NCBI RefSeq assembly: GCF_000935125.1
Contig: NZ_JRKI01000003.1
Coordinates: 434,001-498,000, forward strand
Source: Streptomyces natalensis ATCC 27448
GTDB taxonomy: Bacteria; Actinomycetota; Actinomycetes; Streptomycetales; Streptomycetaceae
Direction of reading: 5' to 3'
Length of the DNA: 64,000 nucleotides
A model generated the notes under the pieces. That model was not told the DNA's origin. It ran no database searches and saw only the letters and a program-made list of their open reading frames with translations. Each line of letters starts with the position of its first letter. Within the stretch, counting starts at the first letter, position 1. Positions 44,824 through 52,589 of this stretch are shown piece after piece. Made by a program: the position numbers and the translations under genes.

Positions 44824-45845
44824 GTGAACAGCGATGTCGTGAAGGTATCGGTCGACGCGGTGCGGACCGGTGATTCGCCGCGGCTCGACGGTGAGGACGA
44901 GGACCACGCCCGCGCGCTGGCGGAGCTGGGGACCGGGTTGCCACCGATCACCGTGCACCGTGGGACTATGCGGGTGATCGATGGCGCCCACCGGCTGCGC
45001 GCAGCGCGGCTCCTTGGGCACACGGAGATCGCGGCTCGCTTCTACGACGGTGATGAGGACGACGCCTTTGTCCTGGCCGTCACGATGAACGCCTCGCACG
45101 GCCTGCCCCTGACGCTCGCCGACCGCACGGCTGCTGCGGCCCGGATCCTGACCGCACGTCCCCAGTTGTCGGACCGCAGAATCGGCAAGGTCACCGGCCT
45201 GTCCGGGACGACGGTGGGGCCATCCGCAGCCGTTCGACTGATCAGAACCAGCAGTCGAACAGCCGCGTGGGGAGCGACGGCCGGGCCCGCCCGCTGAACA
45301 GTGCGACGGGCCGCTTACTCGCAAGTGAACTGCTCGTCGGGCACCCGGAGTTGTCCCTCCGGGAGATCGCGCGGGCGGCCGGAGTGTCTTCGTCGACGGC
45401 GCACGACGTCCGTGAGCGGCTGCGGTCGGGCCGGGACCCGCTGCCGGCGAAACAGCGCGCAGCGATGGTGCCCGCCGCAGCGGAGGCGGAACGGGCTGCC
45501 GCACCGGCTCGTTCGAGGGTGGTAGCGCCGGTGCGTACGGGTGTCGGGACGCACCGGGCCCGGAGCGTCGACCGTGCCGTCACCCTGCGCAACCTGCGCA
45601 ACGACCCCTCTCTGCGGTTCAGTGAGGCGGGGCGCGCCCTGCTCCGATGGCTGGACCAGAACCCCGCGGAGCGGACCGAGCTGGGGCAGGCCGTCAGCCG
45701 GGTGCCGGCGCACTGGGCCGGGGCGGTGGCGCAGTTGATCCGTGACAACGCCGCGGCCTGGACAGAGTGTGCCGAGGCCCTTGAGCGGCGGGCCGATGCT
45801 CTCGACGGGGAGGCGGGCCCGGAGCGGGAGTCCCGCGTCGGGTGA
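44824..45845 (+). pseudogene. ParB/StrR-like pathway regulator, frameshifted
   Basis: Two frames together make one regulator of the ParB-N/StrR type found in antibiotic clusters. Part one (GTG 44824, RBS GGGGGA) has the ParB-like nuclease fold PPITVHRGTMRVIDGAHRLR and AVTMNASHGLPLTLADR. Around the GGGG at 45216-45219 it leaves the frame; shifting by -1 continues as TTVGAIRSRSTDQNQQ and then the helix-turn-helix part GRLLASELLVGHPELSLRE, ending at 45845. Without the shift, part one stops at 45297. Part two has a TTA codon at 45315. The break may be real decay, a sequencing error, or (less likely) recoding. Confidence 0.8.
45232..45260. promoter_or_regulatory. StrR-type operator inside the ParB/StrR-like gene
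   Basis: GTTCGACTG at 45232-45240 and its exact complement CAGTCGAAC at 45252-45260 are separated by 11 bases. This matches the recalled StrR target of streptomycin clusters, GTTCGActG-N11-CagTcaAC. It lies in the regulator's own coding region, where it encodes part of STDQNQQSN. Autoregulation is inferred. Confidence 0.65.
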
Positions 45846-45880
45846 CGGCCCGGGATTCCGCGCCAGGCGGTCGGCGTCAA

Positions 45881-45947
45881 TCGAACAATGAACCGTTCGA
45901 GATGCGAACGAAGAAACGTTGACGCTTCTCGGGGCCGCTCGTAGATT
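45881..45947 (+). promoter_or_regulatory. Promoter of the lipolanthine genes with GTTCG/CGAAC half-sites
   Basis: A near-consensus vegetative promoter: TTGACG at 45919-45924, 17 bases, then TAGATT at 45942-45947. Just upstream lie CGAAC (45882-45886), GTTCG (45895-45899) and CGAAC (45905-45909), forming overlapping palindromes including TCGAAC-N8-GTTCGA. The half-sites resemble those of the StrR-type site in the preceding gene, so this is a likely target of that activator. Transcription would start about 60 bases before the first GNAT gene. Confidence 0.65.
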
Positions 45948-46015
45948 GATTCACGAATTCAGCCGATAAAACATCCGGTCGCCGTCGGGTGCTTTATTAG
46001 AAACGTGGAGGCGGA

Positions 46016-46651
46016 ATGCCTGGAAATGAAATCTATGATGCTGTGAAAGCGGATGCAGAATTCATTCCCGTGGTTTCCGTGACGGATGAGGAGATGCTCG
46101 ACAGGGCCATTTCCCAGCCGTTCTCCTACGTGTCCACGGAGGGTCCGGTCTGGCGTACCTCCGCAGAGCGGCGGCGCTTCGTACAGGACGAGCGCTTGTC
46201 GCACCTCGTGGTCCGGGTTTCGTCCCGGGTGGTGGGCGCGGTGACCTGGTCACCAGGCCAGACCCCCGGATTCTTCAAGCTGAGCGTCACCTCGTGCGAC
46301 GACGCAGCGTGGACACCCCGGCTGGTCGAGCTCTCGATCAGGCAGGCGATGTCCCTCCTGCTGCGTGCCAGTGAGGCCAAGCGCGTGGAACTGCTGGTCG
46401 CCACCTACAACGAGGTGCTGCTCGACTACCTCACAACGTGCACCGCCTTCGAGGTGGAGGGCGTCCTGCGCGACCGCTTCTTCATCGACGGCCGGTACTG
46501 GCCGGCGGTCGTCTGCCGCGCCGACCTCGCCGCCTTCCCGGTCGAGGAGCGGCGGTGCGCAACGGAACGCCAGGAACTGCTCCGCCGCGTCCGGAAAAAG
46601 ACCCTTGAGGACCTTACGGCGGCCCATGACGGCACGTCATGGGCGGTTTGA
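46016..46651 (+). CDS. GNAT acyltransferase, first copy
   Basis: A 211-residue GCN5-related N-acyltransferase-like protein, divergent in sequence: HLVVRVSSRVVGAVTWSPGQ and FKLSVTSCDDAAWTPRLVELSIRQAMSLLL form the central strands and the helix that binds the pantetheine donor, and the end is AFEVEGVLRDRFFIDGRYWPAVV, typical of the GNAT C-terminus. In goadvionin biosynthesis a GNAT enzyme (GdvG) joins the polyketide acyl chain to the peptide N-terminus. This gene directly precedes the precursor peptide gene and is one of two candidates for that role here. It is the first gene after the promoter at 45919-45947. Confidence 0.78.
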   Translation: MPGNEIYDAVKADAEFIPVVSVTDEEMLDRAISQPFSYVSTEGPVWRTSAERRRFVQDERLSHLVVRVSSRVVGAVTWSPGQTPGFFKLSVTSCDDAAWTPRLVELSIRQAMSLLLRASEAKRVELLVATYNEVLLDYLTTCTAFEVEGVLRDRFFIDGRYWPAVVCRADLAAFPVEERRCATERQELLRRVRKKTLEDLTAAHDGTSWAV

Positions 46652-46738
46652 CGCGGGGAATCGCACCCCGCTCCTGAGCCACCGCCGGCAACGGCGGTTG
46701 TTTCCACTCACCACGATGCCCGAAAGGAGGAAAACACC

Positions 46739-46831
46739 ATGGACCTCACCAACGTGATGGAGCTGCAGGGCACCGAGATCGTCGCCGACGGCGTGGAGCT
46801 GCCCGCGAGTACGTCCAGCGACGGCTGCTGA
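46739..46831 (+). CDS. Lipolanthine-type lanthipeptide precursor
   Basis: A 30-codon gene with a strong AGGAGG nine bases before ATG. The leader has NVMELQGTE, matching the class III leader motif (hydrophobic-x-x-LQ) that LanKC kinases read. The C-terminus is ASTSSDGC: Ser24-x2-Ser27-x2-Cys30 is the labionin/avionin pattern and the final Cys is what the decarboxylase needs. Thr25 and Ser26 could also be dehydrated. The probable core is the last 8-10 residues, after VELP. It is very short for a lanthipeptide precursor, in keeping with the small cores of lipolanthines. A small hairpin (46682-46698) lies between the GNAT gene and this gene. Confidence 0.88.
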   Translation: MDLTNVMELQGTEIVADGVELPASTSSDGC

Positions 46832-46838
46832 CAACGGT

Positions 46839-46880
46839 GCGGGCCGGCTGCTGCCGGGAAGCCGACAGCAGCCGGCCCGC
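46839..46880 (+). terminator. Strong hairpin right after the precursor gene
   Basis: Perfect 15-base arms, GCGGGCCGGCTGCTG and its complement, around a 12-base loop, beginning eight bases after the stop. With no promoter seen before the next gene, it probably acts as a partial terminator or mRNA stabiliser that keeps precursor transcript in excess over downstream enzymes. Confidence 0.8.
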
Positions 46881-46918
46881 CCGGACCGATGTGTGACCAG
46901 ATTCGAGAGGGGGCCGCT

Positions 46919-47935
46919 GTGCCCAGATGGGGACTGACCCCGGTCCACCCGCGGAGTGTCAGCTTGGCTCTGCCCGACCGGGTCGTCACGAACGCCGAAC
47001 TGTGCGAGGGGCTGGACACCACACCGGAGTGGATCGAGGAGAAGACCGGTATCCGAGAGCGCCGGTTTCTCGGCGACAACGACAACGTCACCGACCTGGC
47101 GATCGAGTCGGCCGGCAAGGCTCTTGCGCTCGCCGGGATCGAGGCCAGGGACGTGGACGTCCTCGTCGTGGCGAGTACGACCCCCGACTGGCTCATGCCC
47201 TCACTCGGAGTCATCATCGCGGACCGGTTGGGTATCGCCAGTCCGCGGATTGTGGACATCACCCAGCATGCGTGCGCGTCCTCCGTGTACGCGATCTACA
47301 CCGCCTCGTGCCTTCTGCAGGAGCCAGGGTTGGAGAATGCCCTCGTCGTCTGCGCCGAGGGGATCTCCCGAGTCACCGGCCCGGACGACCGGACCACCCG
47401 CATCTTCTTCGGTGATGCCGCTGCGGCCGCGGTGTTCAGCAAGACCGAGCCGTCTGCGGGGCTGCTCAGCTACGACCTCGGCAACACCTTTTCCGACGCT
47501 GTCCACATGGCATCACCTTCGCAGCTGTGCCACGAGCGCGCCGTGATCGGACGTGAACTGCACAGTCACTACCTGCAGATGGACGGCCGGGTCGTGCTGC
47601 GGGAGGCCCCTACCAGGCTTCCCAAGTCCATTGCCGAGACCCTGGCTGCCGCCGGAGCCGAGGTGCCGGACATCAGTGGGTTCGCGCTGCACCAGGCCAG
47701 CGCCATGATGGTGCGACTCATAGCGCGCACGGTGGGCGCGGACCTGGACCGCGTGGCCGTCACCGCCGACACCCTCGGCAACACCGGCGCCGCCTCGCCG
47801 CTCACCGCCCTGCACAAGCTGGCCCTCGACGGCCGGGCCAGACAAGGGGACCTCATCGTGCTCGGGGCCATCGGCGCCGGATTCCTGTGGGGCTCGATGT
47901 GTTTCAAGCTGCCGTACGACATCAGTGTGGAGTGA
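46919..47935 (+). CDS. KAS III-like ketosynthase
   Basis: A 338-residue thiolase-fold enzyme of the FabH family. The Cys-His-Asn triad is intact: C119 in HACASSVYAIY, H258 in FALHQASAMM and N288 in DTLGNTGAAS. FabH enzymes usually start chains from an acyl-CoA, but homologues in clusters also extend or esterify. GTG at 46919 is chosen for the GAGAGGGGG upstream; ATG at 46889 lies too close to the hairpin and lacks a binding site. The ACP gene follows at three bases, its likely partner. Confidence 0.9.
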   Translation: MPRWGLTPVHPRSVSLALPDRVVTNAELCEGLDTTPEWIEEKTGIRERRFLGDNDNVTDLAIESAGKALALAGIEARDVDVLVVASTTPDWLMPSLGVIIADRLGIASPRIVDITQHACASSVYAIYTASCLLQEPGLENALVVCAEGISRVTGPDDRTTRIFFGDAAAAAVFSKTEPSAGLLSYDLGNTFSDAVHMASPSQLCHERAVIGRELHSHYLQMDGRVVLREAPTRLPKSIAETLAAAGAEVPDISGFALHQASAMMVRLIARTVGADLDRVAVTADTLGNTGAASPLTALHKLALDGRARQGDLIVLGAIGAGFLWGSMCFKLPYDISVE

Positions 47936-47938
47936 TCC

Positions 47939-48172
47939 ATGGAAAAGCTGTGTGAGGTTTTCGTCTCGTTGTTCAAGGACCGGGTGGGCGATATCCACCC
48001 GGATGGCGACACCGTCGTATTCGGCAGCGAGAGCGCGTATGGCCTTGAGTCGATGGACACCCTGCGCTTCGTGTCGGCGTTGCTCCCGCTCTACGGGGAC
48101 AAGGTCTATGACCTGGAGGTCGAGGGCGTCAGTACGCTCAAGGGCTTGTACGAGCAGCTGCAGGGCGCGTAG
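47939..48172 (+). CDS. Discrete acyl carrier protein
   Basis: A 77-residue acidic ACP. The phosphopantetheine serine is S38 in GLESMDTLRF (LESMD in place of the usual DSL). The helical spacing and acidic helix II region match type II carriers. It sits between KAS III and a GNAT gene, so it may carry the growing or finished acyl chain that is passed to the peptide. Confidence 0.88.
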   Translation: MEKLCEVFVSLFKDRVGDIHPDGDTVVFGSESAYGLESMDTLRFVSALLPLYGDKVYDLEVEGVSTLKGLYEQLQGA

Positions 48173-48181
48173 CGGAACCCC

Positions 48182-48814
48182 ATGAAAGGTCTGCTGTGCG
48201 AACTGCATCCGCTCTCCGAGGCCGAGTTGGGAACAGTGGCTCAGTGGCTGGGTGGGACGGAGTGCGAGGAACTGCTCCGAGGTACGTCCAGCACGCTGAT
48301 CCGGCACGACCGGTATGCCGCCGTCGAAGCCGATGGGCGGCGTGCCGCACTGGTCACGGACACCCGGGGAACAGTAGTGGGGCTCATGCACTGGTGGCGG
48401 CTCGGGGAGGGCGTGTACGAGGTCGGCGGTGCGACGGGTGAACAGCGGCTGTGGGGAACGGGGATCGGTATCGAGGCGGCCGCGCTCCTGGTCGACTACC
48501 TCTTCGACGTCATGAACTGCCGGCGCGTCGAGTTCACTTCGGGGATCCACAACGACGCCACGATGAGTCTCGCGCTCAGCGACAACCTGTCGTTCGAAGC
48601 GGTATGTCGCGACTACTTCCAGACGTCACGCGGCGCTGTGCCGGCCGTCAAGTCGGGCCTCACCAGGGAAGAGTATGCGCGGCCCTATCCGCACTACCAG
48701 CCTCGCGTCGGCCGGCGCCTGGACAGCGGCCGGCTGGCAGAGCACGCCTTGGCCATGGCGCGGCGTATCGATATCCGCGAGATCGCGGACCGTGTGAGCG
48801 GAGAAGGACGATGA
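48182..48814 (+). CDS. GNAT acyltransferase, second copy
   Basis: A 210-residue GNAT protein closer to the ribosomal-protein (RimJ/RimL) acetyltransferase type: VGLMHWWRLGEGVYEVGGATGEQRLWGTGIGIEAAALLVDYLF is the donor-binding strand/helix with the pantetheine loop, and MNCRRVEFTSGIHNDATMSLALSDNLSFEAVCRDYF is the classic C-terminal half. It lies next to the ACP gene and overlaps the SDR start by ATGA. Given that position it is the stronger candidate for an ACP-dependent, GdvG-like acyl transfer to the peptide. Confidence 0.85.
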   Translation: MKGLLCELHPLSEAELGTVAQWLGGTECEELLRGTSSTLIRHDRYAAVEADGRRAALVTDTRGTVVGLMHWWRLGEGVYEVGGATGEQRLWGTGIGIEAAALLVDYLFDVMNCRRVEFTSGIHNDATMSLALSDNLSFEAVCRDYFQTSRGAVPAVKSGLTREEYARPYPHYQPRVGRRLDSGRLAEHALAMARRIDIREIADRVSGEGR

Positions 48815-49572
48815 GTGAAACGGAATCGCCGGCATACCGGAACGTTCTGGTAGTCGGCGGAACGAGTGGTCTGGGGCGCGCGGTGGCATGCGAGTTCGCA
48901 CCGCTGGCGGAACGGGTGCATCTGACCTACCACGGGCGGCGTGACGCGGCCGAGGAGACGGCCGCCGCGGTGACCGAGCACGGAGGGACGCCGGTCGTCC
49001 ACCAGCTGACCCTGCCGGATCCCAACCCCCGGGCCACGAGTGTGCGCCGGCTGCTCGGGAACATCGCCCCGTGTGACGTGGTCGTGAACTGCGCTGTCAC
49101 CAATCACGCCGCCGTGGCCACCGTTTCCAACGCGGAGCGGTTCAAGTCGGTCATCGACGCCAATGTCTTCGGTGCGTACCAGGTCAACGCGGTCTGCGCG
49201 CAGGCGATGGCCGCGACGGGTGGCGGCACTGTGGTGAATGTGTCGTCGATCCTCACCAAGCGCTACATCGTGGGGGCGATCGGATACATCACCAGCAAGG
49301 CGGCCATCGAGGCGCTGACACGAGGATTTGCCCGCGAGTGGGGCAAGCTCGGGCTTCGGTTCACGACCGTCTCGCCCGGCCCGATCCGGGACACCGGGCT
49401 GCTGGACACCGTCCCCCGGGAAGCGGTCGAGGAGATCATGGGCGGCCCCGACTACCTGGAGCGGCTGCTGCAGCCTCGGCGGGTGGCCTCGGTCATCCGA
49501 CAGCTCACAGCTCCTGACTTCTCCGCGGTGAACGGCGAAGTCGTTGTCGTCGACGACGGGTTCTCGCTGTGA
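48811..49572 (+). CDS. SDR-family reductase (FabG-like)
   Basis: A 253-residue short-chain dehydrogenase. The NAD(P) motif is VVGGTSGLGRAVACEFA, followed by the NCAVTN strand (N-x-A), NVSSIL with the catalytic Ser and GYITSKAAIEAL with Tyr and Lys. A likely role is beta-ketoacyl-ACP reduction for the acyl chain, acting with the KAS III and ACP two genes earlier. It overlaps both neighbours (ATGA upstream, GTGA downstream), so it is translated with them. Confidence 0.88.
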   Translation: MSETESPAYRNVLVVGGTSGLGRAVACEFAPLAERVHLTYHGRRDAAEETAAAVTEHGGTPVVHQLTLPDPNPRATSVRRLLGNIAPCDVVVNCAVTNHAAVATVSNAERFKSVIDANVFGAYQVNAVCAQAMAATGGGTVVNVSSILTKRYIVGAIGYITSKAAIEALTRGFAREWGKLGLRFTTVSPGPIRDTGLLDTVPREAVEEIMGGPDYLERLLQPRRVASVIRQLTAPDFSAVNGEVVVVDDGFSL

Positions 49573-50483
49573 CCGACACCGGCGCCTATATCTTTCCGTC
49601 CCAGGTCTTCCTCGACACGGAGATGCGCAAGCGTTGTCTGGAGTCGAAGGCGATGCGGATCCTGCTGGACCTCGCCAGCGACACGCTCTCGATGGACTTC
49701 CGCGCCATCCTGCGCGACGGCACGGAGGAAGAGGCGAACGACCCCCGCTTCCGACGCCCGCTGATCAACATCATGGGCGTTGCCGGTTACCGGGAGGAGG
49801 TACGTCGGCGTGACGTGCAACCCGTCTGTGTCACGGGTATCAGCCTGGGGTACCTCAGCGCGGCCGGAGCGGTGGGCTGGGTGTCCCTGGAGGACATGGT
49901 GCGCATGTCCAACACCATGGCGGCGATCGAGATCGAAGCCTTCGACCACACCGACTACCGCAGCGTCTTCTTTTACAACGGCGATCACGTCAAGGTGTTC
50001 GATGCCTTGCGCGCCGAGGGCCTGGACTCCCTGCTCCACATGTCGGTCGTGGTGTCGAGCAACCAGTTCATCGCCGCCTGCCGCAAGTCGGACATGGACG
50101 CGATGAAGCCGGCACTGATGCGCGCCGGTGCCCTGTTCAAGGTGATTCCTTACAGTTTCCCGGGCCACTGCGATCTGATGGGCGACGTGCAGGAGACGTT
50201 CACCAAGGAGTGGACGTTCAAGGATCCCTACGGCAACACGACCGTCCCGTTGGTCAGCATCAACGACTGCCGGCCGTACACCAGTGGGGAGGAGGTCTGG
50301 AAGCTGACGAAGGAGCAGTACACGACCGTCCTCGACTGGCGTGGCGTGCTCGACTACCTTGACGCACTGGAACTGGACTCCTATGTGGTGCTGGAGCCCT
50401 CCGATTTCGTGGTGAAGTCCATGAAGCTGGACCCGTTCTGCCGTCTGCGGCCCCAGATCGGTGGAGTCCTTGATGGCGTCTGA
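49569..50483 (+). CDS. FabD-like acyltransferase, atypical (first)
   Basis: A 304-residue protein with the FabD/AT fold: nucleophile elbow GISLG (S92) and a His in PYSFPGHCDLMG near residue 200. The N-terminal GQGxQ of normal malonyltransferases is replaced (YIFPSQVFLD), and the position of the conserved Arg that holds the malonyl carboxylate reads as MSNTM instead. It may therefore move a non-malonyl acyl group or act as an editing hydrolase. GTG at 49569 overlaps the SDR stop. Confidence 0.75.
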   Translation: MTDTGAYIFPSQVFLDTEMRKRCLESKAMRILLDLASDTLSMDFRAILRDGTEEEANDPRFRRPLINIMGVAGYREEVRRRDVQPVCVTGISLGYLSAAGAVGWVSLEDMVRMSNTMAAIEIEAFDHTDYRSVFFYNGDHVKVFDALRAEGLDSLLHMSVVVSSNQFIAACRKSDMDAMKPALMRAGALFKVIPYSFPGHCDLMGDVQETFTKEWTFKDPYGNTTVPLVSINDCRPYTSGEEVWKLTKEQYTTVLDWRGVLDYLDALELDSYVVLEPSDFVVKSMKLDPFCRLRPQIGGVLDGV

Positions 50484-51369
50484 CCGGGCCCTCGTCTTCC
50501 CTGGGCTGGTGCCGCTGACTGAGCCCGCACTGGCCGCCGTTCTCGACCGGCGCGATGACCACCTCGAATTCGCCGCACGGATCTGCCGGTTCCATCCCGA
50601 TGGCATAGACCGGGACGAAGGCAGCACCGGTCTGCCCTCCACGGTGCACGAGGCGCTGCTTGCAGTGGCGGTGGTCCGACGGCTGGAGCAGGAGGCCGGC
50701 CGCTGGACCGCATACGGCGGCCTGAGCGCGGGCTGCCTGCCGGCGCTGCTGGCCGCGGGTGCGATCACAGAGGAGACGTGCTTCCGGCTGATCTGGGAGA
50801 TCAACTCCCGGCAGATCGCCGCGAACCGTCTGCACCGCAGCGGATCCACACTTGTGTTCCTCGCGTCGTCGAGGGGAGACGCACACCAGCTGATCGAGGC
50901 GCTCCGCAGGTACGAGAAGTCCGCATGGCTCTCGGTCGACCTGGGTGGCGGCCTGGGAGCGGTGAGTGTGCGGAGTACTGAGCCGGAGGTGCTCGGCCCG
51001 CTGTTCCACAAGTTCGGGGTCTCCGTCATGGAAACGGTCGACCGGGCCGAGCACTGCCCCTACGCGGTCCCCGAGCCGCAGGAGTTCGCCCGAATCCTGC
51101 GGGACGTGGAGTTCTGCACTCCGAACGCAGCTGTCGTCTCCCCGCTCACCGGCAAGCAGGTGGACAACACCCCGGACGCGCTCCGGCGGATGCTCTTGGA
51201 GCAGTGGTTCGACACGGCGAGCCTGCCCCGACTCGTCGAGGGCCTGTGCGGTGTCGACGGGGTGCGCGGCGTGGACCTGGTCGCCCCGGCGAAGTCGGTC
51301 TATGTGCCCTGTATGCGCGGGCTGCTCCAGGACAGGGCGGAGCACCGGTTCCTCCGGCTGCCGGGCTGA
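50473..51369 (+). CDS. FabD-like acyltransferase, atypical (second)
   Basis: A 298-residue relative of the preceding gene, overlapping its end. It keeps an elbow GGLSAG (S85), LVFPGLVPL at the start instead of the usual FPGQGSQ, and AEHCPYAVPE with the likely His. The region that should contain the malonyl-binding Arg reads LIWEINSRQ, so malonyl specificity is doubtful. Two such proteins in tandem suggest a complex or a division between transfer and proofreading. ATG at 50473 has GGAG upstream. Confidence 0.72.
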   Translation: MASDRALVFPGLVPLTEPALAAVLDRRDDHLEFAARICRFHPDGIDRDEGSTGLPSTVHEALLAVAVVRRLEQEAGRWTAYGGLSAGCLPALLAAGAITEETCFRLIWEINSRQIAANRLHRSGSTLVFLASSRGDAHQLIEALRRYEKSAWLSVDLGGGLGAVSVRSTEPEVLGPLFHKFGVSVMETVDRAEHCPYAVPEPQEFARILRDVEFCTPNAAVVSPLTGKQVDNTPDALRRMLLEQWFDTASLPRLVEGLCGVDGVRGVDLVAPAKSVYVPCMRGLLQDRAEHRFLRLPG

Positions 51370-51434
51370 CGCCCGCGAACCACGCGCACATCCCCGAACC
51401 ATCAGACGCTCGGAACAACAACAGGAGGGCTGCC

Positions 51435-52580
51435 ATGACTGCGACCGCCGGCATACCGCTGGTGAACGCCTGGAACGAGTGGGACACCCTGAGAGAAGTA
51501 GTCGTCGGGTCCGCGGACGGCGCCTGCTTCGAACCGACTGAGCCGGGCAACAGACCCCAGGTCAGGCGCCACAAGGGAGCCCAGTTCCCCACCGGACGGA
51601 AGTCGGCCGAGGCCGTAGCACGGGCGAACGAGGAGCTCAACGGCCTGGCCAGGCTGCTCGAATCCCGCGCCGTAACCGTCCGCCGTCCGGGCCCGCACGA
51701 CTTCAGCAGGCCCTTGCGCACCCCCCACTTCGATGTGGAGAACCAGTACTGCGCGGTGTGCCCCCGGGACGTCCTGATCACACTCGGCAATGAGATTGTC
51801 GAGGCGACGATGTCGCGCCGCGCGCGCTACTTCGAGTACGAGCCCTACCGGCACCTGGTGTACGAGTACTGGGAGGCGGACCCCAGAGTCGGGTGGACGG
51901 TTGCTCCCAAGCCGACGATGTCCGACGCCATGTACCGGCAGGACTTCTGGGAGTGGCCGATAGAGGAGCGCCATCGGCGGATGCACGCCTCGGAGTTCTG
52001 CGTCGGCCAGACTGAAGTTGTCTTCGACGCGGCCGACATGAGCCGTTTCGGCCGCGACATCCTCGTCCAGGAGTCGATGACCACCAACCGCGCGGGCATC
52101 CGCTGGCTGAAACGCACCCTGGAGCCCAAGGGCTTCCGGGTCCACCCCGTGCACTTCCCCCTGGACTACTTCCCCTCGCACATCGACTGCACCTTCGTAC
52201 CGCTGCGACCGGGCCTGATCCTCGCCAATCCCGACCGGCCGATCAGCCAGGACGAGCTGTCGATGTTCACGGACAACGGCTGGGAGCTGATCCAGGCACC
52301 GGAGCCGGTACTGACGAACGACGAGATGCCCCCTTACTGCCAGTCCTCGAAGTGGCTGTCGATGAACGTGCTCAGCCTCTCCCCGAGCACGGTGATCTGC
52401 GAGGAGCAGGAGAAGTCGCTCCAGGATCTGCTGGCCGACCAGGGGTTCGAGGTGCTCACCGTGCCGTTCCGCAACGTCTTCGAGTACGGCGGCTCCCTGC
52501 ACTGCGCGACCTGGGACATCCGCCGTGACGGCACCAGGGAGGACTACTTCCCCTCCATCACCTATGAACCGCTGGTCTGA
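51435..52580 (+). CDS. Amidinotransferase (glycine amidinotransferase family)
   Basis: A 381-residue five-bladed amidinotransferase moving the amidino group of arginine to an amine. The catalytic triad aligns with human AGAT: D198 in FDAADMSRFGRD, H249 in FPSHIDCTFVPL and C357 in GGSLHCATWD. It lies ten bases before the NRPS-PKS, as CyrA does with CyrB in cylindrospermopsin clusters. Microvionin carries a guanidino fatty acid, so this enzyme most likely makes the guanidino starter. Acceptor (glycine, beta-alanine, GABA or other) is unknown. AGGAGG precedes the ATG. Confidence 0.92.
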   Translation: MTATAGIPLVNAWNEWDTLREVVVGSADGACFEPTEPGNRPQVRRHKGAQFPTGRKSAEAVARANEELNGLARLLESRAVTVRRPGPHDFSRPLRTPHFDVENQYCAVCPRDVLITLGNEIVEATMSRRARYFEYEPYRHLVYEYWEADPRVGWTVAPKPTMSDAMYRQDFWEWPIEERHRRMHASEFCVGQTEVVFDAADMSRFGRDILVQESMTTNRAGIRWLKRTLEPKGFRVHPVHFPLDYFPSHIDCTFVPLRPGLILANPDRPISQDELSMFTDNGWELIQAPEPVLTNDEMPPYCQSSKWLSMNVLSLSPSTVICEEQEKSLQDLLADQGFEVLTVPFRNVFEYGGSLHCATWDIRRDGTREDYFPSITYEPLV

Positions 52581-52589
52581 AGAGGAACG

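Noticed and set aside
48811..49572. SDR as an enoyl-ACP reductase (FabI type)
   Set aside because: The motif order NCAVTN, SS, Y-x3-K fits classical SDRs, not the Y-x6-K pattern of FabI.
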